NCBI GenBank assembly: GCA_964035575.1
Contig: OZ037846.1
Span: forward strand, 957,501 to 1,021,500
Length of the DNA stretch: 64,000 bases
Origin: Rhynchopus sp. YZ270_cl-10
Lineage: Eukaryota; Euglenozoa; Diplonemea; Diplonemida; Diplonemidae
Direction: 5' to 3'
Notes under the pieces: model-generated
What the model was told of the DNA's origin: nothing
Database searches by the model: none
What the model saw: the letters and a program-made list of their open reading frames with translations, nothing else
Part shown: one piece after another, positions 51,588-60,863 of the stretch
Layout of the letters: each line of letters starts with the position of its first letter
How positions within the stretch are numbered: the first letter of the stretch is position 1
Program-made: the position numbers and the translations under genes

Positions 51588-52961
51588 ATGGCCTCCACCG
51601 TCGACGCCTCTCGTGTCGCAGAGCATCATGAAGATCGTGACACGCTTCTGAGAAATGTGAGCACTTTGCGTGACATGTTGAGGTCCAGCAGACGTACTGT
51701 GTTCTATACTGGAGCTGGGGTGTCGACAAGCGCTGGGGTAGGGGATTATAGAGGGCCTTCGGGGGCGTGGACGCAGAGGCGGATAGAGGAGTTGAGGCGG
51801 TCGGAGGATCCGGGGGAAAGGAAGGAGCTGGCATTGCTCTTGGCAGAGCAGGCGAAGGAGGCGAAGAAGGCTGCGAAGCCGGTCTGCTCGTTAGATGCGG
51901 TGCCTGCGTTCTGCCACCGTGCCATCGCACAGCTCATCCAAAACGGCACAGCGCACAGCTGCATCACCACCAACCTCGATGGCCTCTTCCGCAAAGCCGG
52001 CATCCCACCCCACCAACTCTGTTGTCTCCACGGAGACATCTACATAGAGCGTTGCACCTCATGCCACTATGAATTCGAAAGAAATTATGAAACAAGAGAC
52101 GCCCATTCCCGCCACGTCCACGACCATCACATCGGAACCTGCGAAAAATGCGGATCCTCCCCTCCAGCCTCCTACACCGGACGCGCGCAGCGTGGTGTTG
52201 CGACCGGAGCGGATGGAGATGGCTGTGCTCAAAATGGGTTGATCGGAACTACCTGCAAGAATGTTGGCACGAAAGATACTCACATCAATTTTGGTGAATG
52301 CCTTGATAACGCTGACTGGAACGCTGCAGACAAACTCTGCAGAAATGCTGATCTTTGCATTATCATGGGTACTTCCATGAGCCTCCGCCACATCACCCAC
52401 TTCCCATTTCTCGCAAAGAAAACCATAATGATCAATCTCCAAGCCACGCCAGACGACTCCAAAGTTGACCTAAGAATTTGGTCCCCCTGCGACACCGTTA
52501 TGTCAGAATTGTTCTCAAGCATGGGTCTCACCCTTTCTCCTCCATCTGTTTGGATTCCTCGAGACTACGTTCCAGTAGAAGACCTTCCTAGACGTGGTAT
52601 ACCTCCGTACTACGTCGCTGCAGCGAAGAGATTGGATGCTTTAATAAAGCAAAGCAAGGAAGGGGGTCGCAAAGAAAAGAAGGTCATCAGGATTGGAACC
52701 TCGGTGGTGAGGGAAGCTGGGGGGTTCAGATGGAGGATCTTAACAGAAGGTTCTGGTGTGGTAGCAGTGCGGTACGGTTTGCACCCAACGTTCACCCCAG
52801 CGGTTGTCACAGTAAAGACAGCGCCGTTTGCAATAGAAAGAGTGGGGTGGGGAGAGTTCACGATTGAAGTGGCGGTGATGATGCGGGATGGTGCGACGCA
52901 CAGCTTCTCTCACGACCTCAAATTGGACAAAGCGACCGACGCGAAATGGGCGATTGAGTAA
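51588..52961 (+). CDS. Class IV (SIRT6/7-like) sirtuin (457 aa)
   Basis: NAD-dependent protein deacylase or ADP-ribosyltransferase, probably nuclear by family. The NAD pocket is seen in YTGAGVSTSAGVGDYRGPSG (residues 40-59), with DYRGP typical of SIRT6/7, then TTNLDGL (127-133), the catalytic histidine in LHGD (His148), KDTHINFGE (229-237), GTSMSLRH (261-268) and INLQATPDDSKVDLRIWSP (282-300). The usual TQNxD glutamine is Thr128 here, a notable change in an NAD-contacting motif. Zinc ligands are probably C156, C159, C213 and C223, in SIRT6-like spacing, but an insertion of about 30 residues with a His-rich stretch and another CxxC (C185/C188) lies between them. The C-terminal 140 residues form a separate region with RWRILTEGSG. 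I chose the ATG at 51588; the frame is open upstream through leader sequence. Confidence 0.92.
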   Translation: MASTVDASRVAEHHEDRDTLLRNVSTLRDMLRSSRRTVFYTGAGVSTSAGVGDYRGPSGAWTQRRIEELRRSEDPGERKELALLLAEQAKEAKKAAKPVCSLDAVPAFCHRAIAQLIQNGTAHSCITTNLDGLFRKAGIPPHQLCCLHGDIYIERCTSCHYEFERNYETRDAHSRHVHDHHIGTCEKCGSSPPASYTGRAQRGVATGADGDGCAQNGLIGTTCKNVGTKDTHINFGECLDNADWNAADKLCRNADLCIIMGTSMSLRHITHFPFLAKKTIMINLQATPDDSKVDLRIWSPCDTVMSELFSSMGLTLSPPSVWIPRDYVPVEDLPRRGIPPYYVAAAKRLDALIKQSKEGGRKEKKVIRIGTSVVREAGGFRWRILTEGSGVVAVRYGLHPTFTPAVVTVKTAPFAIERVGWGEFTIEVAVMMRDGATHSFSHDLKLDKATDAKWAIE

Positions 52962-52973
52962 AAAATCTTAATA

Positions 52974-53025
52974 TAGTGGAGTTCATCCTCGGGTGTCTAC
53001 ACTACTACACAACCATGTTTTCAAA
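52974..53025 (+). repeat. Family A hairpin 12 nt after the sirtuin stop
   Basis: TAGTGGAGTTCATCC/GGGTGTCTACACTA, then ctacacaaccatgttttcaaa. It lies in the presumed 3' UTR. The spacing from the stop codon equals that of the copy at 60864. Confidence 0.8.
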
Positions 53026-53510
53026 CACGCTATTCTGCTGTCAAAGGAAAGAATGAAAATTTTTGTCTTAGAGAGAGAGGGAGGGGGGGTCCAACAAAGT
53101 GCACCACCTGTCATATTGACAGGTGACACCTGTCATGAATTTTCACCTGTCATTTTACTAGTAAAATCACCTGTCATGGCCATAACCAGTCCGTTGTGTG
53201 TCCTTTATTACCTCAAAACCCCATTCCACGTAAATCAGGATCGGGCTGTGCTGCGTCCTCAAGGATTGGTATCTCCCTTTCAGTGTGGCTTATGGGCCCT
53301 ATTTTATTTTGCATGAGCTCTAGACTGAGATGCGTTTTTTAGCACGTTTCTATTTTTTTATTTTTTGCTCGATTTGTGGGTACGCATACTATGCTCATGA
53401 TGTGATAGTGTGGTTGCACGCCCTGTGCAAACCCGGAGTTTTCTTTTTGTCTTTTTTACTTTCCGTGGAGATGTCTGCACTCAAAACAACTGCCATTGTT
53501 TTTGGTTTTT
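53026..53510. other. Intergenic with a short palindrome cluster
   Basis: Positions about 53103-53180 repeat cacctgtcat in both orientations, including tttactagtaaa. No gene seen. Confidence 0.5.
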
Positions 53511-54613
53511 ATTCCCCTGGGAAATAAAGTATACGAAGGATTTGGCACTTTTAGCGGGATTTTATTTAATGATAATTTCACGCTAAATTTTGGTACATGT
53601 AGGTAGTAGGGCTGGAGGGACCGTCCAGCCTTTTTTAGCCTCCCTCCAGCCTCCTCAATCCCGCCAGCCCCTCAGCGGGCCTATCTAGGGGTCCGCGGGA
53701 CCCGGTAGCGCTGGCGGGAGGGTAATGAGAGCTTTTTTTTTTTTTTTTTCACGCTCTTTTTTTTTTTTTTTCCCTGAGAGCTTCCTGTGAGGACACATAC
53801 TCGTTAGTTATTGCACAATAAATGAGTCCCGCTAAAAGTGCCAAATCCTTTCGTATACTTTATTTCCCGTGAAATAAAATTACGTTTTCACCTCCTTTTA
53901 GCGGATTATTTTGCGATACTTCACTTATTTTTTTCCCAGGCTCGTGCACTCAATTTGCCTCGCTTCGCTCGGCAAATTAAGTAGCCCTCGCCTGGGAAAA
54001 ATAACTATTTATTCACCTCCTTTTAGCGGGGTTTTATTTTGCGATAACTTCACGCATTTTTTTCCCAGGCGAGGGCTACTTAATTTGCCGAGCGAAGCGA
54101 GGCAAATTGAGTGCACGAGCCTGGGAAAAAAATAAGTGAAGTATCGCAAAATAATCCGCTAAAAGGAGGTGAATACGTAATTTTATTTCACGGGAAATAA
54201 AGTATACGAAAGGATTTGGCACTTTTAGCGTGACTTATTTATTGTGCAATAACTAACGAGTATGTGTCCTCACAGGAAGCTCTCAGGGAAAAAAAAAAAA
54301 AAGAGCGTGAAAAAAAAAAAAAAAAAGCTCTCATTACCCTCCCGCCAGCGCTACCGGGTCCCGCGGACCCCTAGATAGGCCCGCTGAGGGGCTGGCGGGA
54401 TTGAGGAGGCTGGAGGGAGGCTAAAAAAGGCTGGACGGTCCCTCCAGCCCTACTACCTACATGTACCAAAATTTAGCGTGAAATTATCATTAAATAAAAT
54501 CCCGCTAAAAGTGCCAAATCCTTCGTATACTTTATTTCCCAGGGGAATAAAATGCGTGAAGTTATCGCAAAATAAAACCCCGCTAAAAGGAGGTGAATAA
54601 ATAGTTATTTTTT
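53511..54613. repeat. 1.1-kb near-perfect inverted repeat
   Basis: Arms 53511 to about 54000 and about 54057 to 54548 are complementary almost base for base, including long T/A runs and the gctggcgggaggg and cgcttcgctcgg sub-palindromes. The loop of about 56 bp (54001-54057) is itself repeated in inverted form just outside the right arm (54548-54613). Inside the arms, ataaagtatacg and cctccttttagcgg words recur. No coding capacity. It may be a foldback-type element or a recent inverted duplication; such arms would form a large cruciform or hairpin. Confidence 0.9.
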
Positions 54614-54641
54614 GGGGGTTTTTTTTTTTTTTTTTTTTTGG

Positions 54642-54955
54642 TTTTAAATCAGGCTCTCCGCTAGGATTTCCGATTTTGAAAATATTCTGTTGATGGTCCA
54701 CGTTGGTGGGGTACATGCTTGCGCCGCAGGCGCACGGTACGCAACTTTTTTTTTTACCAACGCCCGATTTTGACTTTTTTGGGACGTTTGAGCACTCACC
54801 TCTCCATATCTTCTTCTCCTGAGCTTTTTTGACAGGTAGAACGGGTCTGAACCACTTAGCAGAACTTTTTTTTTTTTTCTTTTTTTCCCCATTTTCAAAA
54901 AGTTCTGTTGACAATCAACAGAACTTTAGTACCTAGCGGAGTGCCTGTTTTAAAT
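54642..54955. mobile_element. 298-bp hAT-like MITE with 8-bp TSD
   Basis: CAGGCTCTCCGCTAGG (54650) and CCTAGCGGAGTGCCTG (ending 54947), flanked by ttttaaat on both sides. It is an inverted relative of 10244-10514 throughout its length, with an extra agttctgttgacaatcaaca hairpin near the right end. Confidence 0.92.
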
Positions 54956-55090
54956 TTTGCGAGAAGGCAGAGGTTCCATTCTAACCTATCTTTGTCCGCC
55001 CCCTTTTTTTTTTAGTTGTGTTGTTCAGTGTTTGCGTGCTGTCTGGAGGTGTTCACCGTAAGACGTTTTGCGCTGATTCAACTTTCTTTT
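54956..55090. other. Spacer
   Basis: Nothing recognised. Confidence 0.4.
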
Positions 55091-55212
55091 TACAGTTGGA
55101 CAAGAAACTTGGCGGCCAAAAAAATTGGCGACCAAATAATATTGGCGGATTTTGGGGGTTTTCTTGCAATTGGCGATTTTTTTTGGTCGCCAATATTACT
55201 TGTCCAACTGTA
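55091..55212. mobile_element. 118-bp mariner-like MITE with TA target
   Basis: cagttggacaag (55093) and cttgtccaactg (ending 55210) are exact inverted ends, each flanked by TA. The inside carries repeated ttggcgaccaa/ttggtcgccaa words. CAGT-type ends with TA duplications fit Tc1/mariner. Confidence 0.8.
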
Positions 55213-55723
55213 TTGTCCTTTTGTTATGGTGACCAAGCACAGAGAGGTTGCATCTCATACACTGTGTTCTCTTTTCCCCCTCAAAGCAGTGCCCGTCCGA
55301 GAAATGGTGAGGCGTTTTGTGCACTGTCAACTTCTCTTATTGGGTATGGTGGATTTCAGAAGTAAAATAAAATCTGCATCTTTTTGTGTGGGGTCGGTAC
55401 GATCTATCCTCACCCTCTCCACACGGGATGTGTTGACACGCCCCGCCCCGGCATAAAAGAAAACAAACAAATCCAAAAAATCACCCCTTTTCCCCCCTTT
55501 TCCCCTTCACTTTCCCCCTTTCCCTCACACACACACTCTCTCTCCCATTTTCATTATTTCGAAGCTTTCTTTACCACTTTCCGTACATACCACACATTGG
55601 GAGCATATTCTGCGCAAGAATTACCCCCCTATTAGAAATCAAACACACACACCACACAGAGCACACAGAGCACACACCACACAGAGCACACACCACACAG
55701 AGCACACACCACCACCGCAAAAA
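55213..55723. other. Upstream of the secreted Cys-rich gene
   Basis: A diverged family B unit at about 55228-55262 (ggtgaccaagcacagagagg) and a family C unit at 55288-55325. A C/T-rich leader starts near 55490, and a cacacagag microsatellite runs from about 55650 to the ATG. An inverted relative of the 43660/43840 repeat lies at 55600-55650. Confidence 0.5.
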
Positions 55724-56539
55724 ATGCACGCCACCCTCTTCCTCCTCTCCGCTGCTTCCCTTGCAGACCCTTGGGGCTGTGAGATTACTCTTGATGAGAT
55801 CAATAAAAATATGGACACGACACACAGCTTTCCTGTTGCTGGCGTATGCCCGGGCGCGACGTGCGTCTCCAATTTGGCGAACAGCAAGCGCGAAGCAGGC
55901 AACATCGCCTTCTACGTTACCGACGGGGTGCGCAACTGCGATGCACAGTGTGCGGTGTTGATGAACACTACATTGACCTCATCACAGATGTATGCTGCTG
56001 AGGTGAACACAGCGCTTACGTCATGCACCAACAACGCTACCGACTGCAGCACCACCACTGCCACAGCGGGGGCCACTGCCAGCAACCTCTACAGCACGTA
56101 CCACAGCACGACCTACCCGATCTGCACCTGCCCCGTTGCACTGTGGAACATCGGAGGTGCCATGGGGTCCTACTCTGAGAGTGCCCGCGTCACCGAGGAT
56201 GACTGCAAAAGCTCGCCTTCCCCAGGAGGGAGATGTCTCAGTAGTGTTCACAGTTTGAACGGTCTGTACCTCGGGACTGTCGCGAAGCAGATGACGGAGG
56301 CGAATGTGACCTGTGCAGCGGCGGTTATGCCTGCAGGATGCGAAGCGGCAGCGGCAGATGCGTGGGCAACGCTTCAGTATGGTCGTATCTACTTGAAAGA
56401 GGCGAATGTTGCGTGTGGTACAGGGGATGGGTACAACCACTCGCAGTGCATGGGGAACCTGACGGCTTTTAATGACTATCAACATGTGAACAGCAAGCAG
56501 GTGCACATGGCGCAGATAGCATGTAATGCGACGGCATGA
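55724..56539 (+). CDS. Secreted, glycosylatable Cys-rich protein (271 aa)
   Basis: I do not recognise the family. A short signal peptide (MHATLFLLSAASLA, then DPWGC) predicts secretion. The mature protein has about 16 cysteines and at least six N-glycosylation sequons (NTT, NAT, NVT, NHS, NLT and a final NAT). There are hints of internal repetition: AEVNTALTSC, TEANVTCAA and KEANVACG sit in similar positions before cysteines, and the text is rich in Ala, Thr and Ser. No transmembrane segment or GPI-type tail is seen at the C-terminus (HMAQIACNATA). It is not obviously related to the two secreted paralogues at 18-21 kb. The start is the first ATG after the microsatellite leader, and GC content is high as in the other genes. 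An extracellular or cell-coat role is inferred only from these features. Confidence 0.8.
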   Translation: MHATLFLLSAASLADPWGCEITLDEINKNMDTTHSFPVAGVCPGATCVSNLANSKREAGNIAFYVTDGVRNCDAQCAVLMNTTLTSSQMYAAEVNTALTSCTNNATDCSTTTATAGATASNLYSTYHSTTYPICTCPVALWNIGGAMGSYSESARVTEDDCKSSPSPGGRCLSSVHSLNGLYLGTVAKQMTEANVTCAAAVMPAGCEAAAADAWATLQYGRIYLKEANVACGTGDGYNHSQCMGNLTAFNDYQHVNSKQVHMAQIACNATA

Positions 56540-57239
56540 GAAGCAAATGTGCGTATTCCTTTTTAGATTGCAATGGTAAAAAAAGGAAATTGAACACCGT
56601 GCCCCAACTTACTTTTTTTTCTATTCGGGAGGGTTGGAGCAGAGCAACACTTTACCGAGAGGTCGAGATGTGTGCGTTTGTTTCACCACCCCTAAACACA
56701 ACTTTTCTTTCTTGTTTTGACATTTTTCAATTTTCATGAAATTTTTCGTGTGTCCTTTTTTATCAATTCCCGACGAGAAAAAGAAAAACAGAAAATGTGT
56801 TGTGCAGTGTCACACTTACTTTTTCGAATTTTTCCTTTTTCTTATAGATTTGTGCGCACAGTGCATTCATGTCTACTGGTATAGAGGATTAGCAAAGCAC
56901 ACGAGGCTTAGTTCGCAACCCAAATAAAAATAAATTTCTAAGCACCGTGGCTTGACTTTATCTATGTACCAGTCTTTCTCTGTTCTCTGTACTTTTTTTT
57001 TTTTGTCACCTCATGAAGGAGGAAATAGAAACAAAGCATTTTGAACGCACTTTTGCGGTTATGGGGACGAACCGCGCTGCAGAGCCACGTCTCACCAAAA
57101 ACAGGTCGAGGATGTGTGCCGAGGTGTTGTGCGTTTCACCGAAAAAGAAGAGCATTTTCTTTTTTACTCCGTCATATCCTGAGGTCAGATTCTCTCTTTT
57201 TTACAGTATTCTATTCTTCTGAGATAGCAAACCAAATCA
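56540..57239. other. 3' flank with family D and fragments
   Basis: A family D unit at 57004-57145 (gcggttatggggacgaaccgc hairpin region, then aacaggtcgagg and gtgttgtgcgtttcacc); a partial relative near 56638-56690; a family B remnant near 56888 (gcaaagcacacgaggcttag). No gene seen. Confidence 0.55.
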
Positions 57240-58150
57240 CTGCGAGGCTTGGCTTTCATATTGTCAGTCCGACTTTTCTACGTTGCTTTGTCACCCACTT
57301 GCCCCATCGTTGGGGCGTCTGTAACCAGTGTGTCGTGAAATACCCCCAGCACCCCACAAACCACTGCAGCACCCGACAGTACTGCTACCGCATCGTGCAA
57401 GCCACATTACGCTTTTTAGTGTGTCTTGCATGCAGCAATCTACGAATAAAAAAGGGGGGAAATAGTGGCATTTTTTTGTTTTGTTTTCACACTCTGCTCG
57501 CTCAACTAAGGGGCAGCCTTCTTCCTTGTGACTCCTGCCTGCGCACGCGGCGCTCCACACCGTGCATTACTCTGCCACTCTCTCTCTTGCACACCCATTC
57601 CAACGTGGTTCAGGTTATCATAATGTGAGAGTCAAGTACCCCCCAACCCTGACCTGTCCTCTATTCTGTTGCCAAAGATACGTCTGTGTTGATTTGCAAG
57701 GATTTAGTAGCGTCTGTAGTGCCATCTCTACTGGCACTCCGTGCAGTTGACCCGACCCCTCAACCGCTGCTGCGCCCCGAGCCTGTCCGAGGACAGGATG
57801 TGCCATCCAGGGAACACCCGACGAATTTGCACAACAAGTTGTCTCAGTCTTCAATACCAAGGCACCGGAGCACAGCTTCTGCGTGTCCTCTGCCCGTCCT
57901 ATCGTACAAGTTGGTCAGTGCGAAAAAAACGCTCCCGAACAACACCATTGTCACCCACAAACCTCAGTCACCGGTAGCTTGTGTTGCCGGAACCATCCGC
58001 ACAAACACCCCAAAATTTTGCACATCGACAGCTCTCCCTTTAGATCCTCCTTCATCACCTCACCAATCACATGCAAGATCTCATGGAGGGACTGGACACT
58101 GGCGTATGTAACGTCTTGGGTCAGCCAGTCCTAGCACTCAGCGATTCTCT
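57240..58150 (+). other. GC-richer coding-like region, unrecognised
   Basis: Composition and lack of homopolymers suggest former coding DNA. On the + strand, about 57748-58133 is open with protein-like text including RTGCAIQGTPDEFAQQVVSV and HSFCVSSARPIVQVGQCEKN, rich in Cys and His. I see no start, leader or known family, and other frames compete. It may be a decayed gene or part of an old mobile element. Confidence 0.3.
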
Positions 58151-58199
58151 GAGTGCCTTGTACCCCCCCCTCCCTAGGGGGCGTAATGGCCTTAAGGAA

Positions 58200-58937
58200 G
58201 GGTGAAGCTTTTTGAATATTTTCACTTTTTTCCCGGAAAAAGTTAATAAATCTGCTAAAAACCGGCGGGGTACACCCTGGGATCTACGATCTAGGTCAGA
58301 GAACCCACTGAAACCACCAATGGACGACTTAGGGACAAAAACAATTTGGTTTTTTTTGAAAAAATGACTCCAAAACATGTTACAAAAATGTTACGGAAAA
58401 AGGCCGATTTAAGGCTTACTCTTGCATGGAACTTTAAAGTGACTTGGAGTCGTCTAAGGTGTCGAAAACACACCCAAATCGATTTTTTTGGGGTTTGTAT
58501 GGGTATTTCTATGTGATTTTGGGGAAAATTTCGTCGAAAATGGGTTTATTTTTGTGGCAAAAGGCCGTGAAGGCCCCATTTTTGCCCAATTTTACCGTAT
58601 TTTTTGAGTTTTTTTTCAAAAAAAAATCCAATTTAAAGTTGTAAGTACATGTCTGTGGCCTCCAAGGACCCCCGCATGTCATCCTGCCACTTCATGGGGG
58701 GTGTAACCCACCATGTTTGGGGGAAAGTACGTCGAGGGATGCGCCCCAAAATCCACTCTTGCATCGCGTAACGGTTGCGTAACGGTTGCAAAACGCACCT
58801 TTCCCTCAAATACCCCGCATGTGTTGCATGACCACCCAAAGTGCTGTAGCGTCATCTAAAGTGTCCAAAACACACCCAAAATGATTTTTCTGGGGTTATC
58901 AGGGTGTTTATATGTGTTTTTGGGGCTTTATCAGTCG
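58200..58937 (+). repeat. Roughly 400-bp satellite, left part
   Basis: Landmarks gtgtc-aaaacacacccaaa (about 58458 and 58861), gttgtaagtaca and ggcctccaaggacccc (about 58637, and 62031 after the transposon) give a period of 400-405 bp once the insertion is removed. Positions 58200-58440 are a more diverged neighbour. Confidence 0.8.
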
Positions 58938-60293
58938 AAAATACACGGGTTGCCTACGATCGTAGTACGATCGTTTACGATCGTACCAAAAAACGATCGT
59001 AACGATCGTAAAATATCGTACTACGATCAACTACGATCGTACTACGATCGTAAACGATCGTAGTACGATCGTAGTACGATCATTACGATCGTAGTACGAT
59101 CGTAGTACGTTTGCCAAACGAAATAACGAATATCGCTTGAAATACCGTTCGATATTCCTTGCATGGTGTGCATGAAGCACACACAAGGTATATCAAACGA
59201 TAATCAATCAGATAAAACGTTACATCATTGGAAAATTGTTGGCACCGCCGCCCTGTCTTCGTATTTATTACGTCGACAGGCCAAACAACGTTGGGCTCAG
59301 AAGAAGCAGTGCTAGACAGTCACTGGGGATCAACATGAGAACCAACTCCCAACAACACAGGCTACCGAAGTAGCAGGTGGGGTGTTGCGGGTGTTTGGGG
59401 TGAAAGAAAATCGATTTTGGTAAGTTACAGCAGAAAATTCTTAAGTTTGCAATAGCGAGAAGGGTTACATTGCTCTTGCGAGCTGTGAACCGGTAAGGTT
59501 GAGAAGGGTGACACGGCATACAAGTACAAGTACAAGTAAGACGTACCTTCTGCAAAGGCTGAATTCGCAATTCTAAGGGATATGAATTCAGCCCCCACTG
59601 TTTTTTTGAGATGATCATTCCATGGTATACTAAGCGTTCCCGAAGAATGAATCACCCCCTCCTCGTTCATGCAAACTCAAGAAAATTCTGAAGTAACTAC
59701 AACCTGGCGTGCGGGTACAGATGCATTGCTTTGTTCTTTCCTCAAAGTCATGTGTGATCTCTCGGGTCTGTACTAAAGTCAGTGTTTAGATAAGCATCCA
59801 CTTGACTCGTTCTAACAACCGTTGAAATCTAGAACAAAACAACACACTGCCCCTTCTCACACCAAGCCGCCATGCTTCAAGAGCATGCCCTGGGCAAAAA
59901 TTACTGTGACAAAAATTAGTATTCTGGGGGAACGCAATATTTTCTTGTGTCTAGTCCTCCGCAAGCAGAGGACAGACTTTCCGGATCCCGAAGTCGAATT
60001 TCTTGCACTAGCTATGCTCCCTGGGTTAAATGGCTATAGCAGTGACTGACTAAGAGTTTCATAATAATTAGGGTGGTCTGGGGTGGGTTAATGGAAAAGT
60101 TGGTATATAAACCCGACTTTTACGATCGCCACCTGGTTTTGAAATAATTGCACCAGCTCTTCCGTGGGCACTGCTTCGCTGTCACGATGAAGGGTCGTCG
60201 GTTCGGGTACCTGATAAGAGAAATTGAATGTAAAAGTAGAGACTACAACAAAAAAACAAACAAACAAGAAGCCGCCCCGTACCCCACGTAAAA

Positions 60294-60851
60294 GTGACAT
60301 TTTTGTTGACAAAAAAAAAAAAAAAACGTGCCCGTCTAGGTGTCGATAGCATCGCTGTTATCAGGTCACAGCTGTCAAGGTCCGTCCGATGGCTCGCTGA
60401 CGCGGCATGGGGAACTGCACCACTCGATGCCTACGGCCCTAGCATATCAGCTAGAGCATCTAGGTGGTCTTCACCTCCAACCTCCTCTGCTGGCACATCG
60501 GAGGGTGACATGATCGACGACGTCCTCGCAGCGGGAGATCGGCCTGCCGCGAATGACGTGCCGCCTGCTGAGGGTGACCCTGAGCCCAACCGTATTTTAA
60601 AACTAAAGCGTTCTGTTTCTCCCCCCTCCCGTAAACAGAATCCATCAACACGTTCTTCAAAAAGAAAACGCTCGTCTTCCCCCAGAGCATGCGACAAAAC
60701 TGCCAAAAAACGGAAGAAATCCGTCATCAATGCCCCCCCCTCCGCCCCGCCACCCCCATCTGATGATGGCCCGGTGGGTAGTAGTATCAGCGACATCAGT
60801 GTGACATCTGCCACACAAGAGAGATCATCGCGCTCGTCTGCGGTGACATAA
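60294..60851 (+). CDS. Basic, Ser/Pro-rich ORF inside the transposon (up to 185 aa)
   Basis: I do not recognise this. The first residues (MTFLLTKKKKKRARL) come from a poly-A run, so the true start may lie downstream or upstream of an intron. The middle is SARASRWSSPPTSSAGTSEG and an acidic patch (GDMIDDVLAAGD). Then come basic stretches (SKRKRSSSPRACDKTAKKRK) typical of nuclear localisation signals, and a Pro/Ser tail. A family A hairpin with an A tail starts 12 nt after the stop, exactly as for the sirtuin. It may be the last exon of a protein the element carries, or a host fragment picked up by it. Composition is coding-like, but the gene is incomplete as seen. Confidence 0.4.
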   Translation: MTFLLTKKKKKRARLGVDSIAVIRSQLSRSVRWLADAAWGTAPLDAYGPSISARASRWSSPPTSSAGTSEGDMIDDVLAAGDRPAANDVPPAEGDPEPNRILKLKRSVSPPSRKQNPSTRSSKRKRSSSPRACDKTAKKRKKSVINAPPSAPPPPSDDGPVGSSISDISVTSATQERSSRSSAVT

Positions 60852-60863
60852 AAATGTTTAGTA

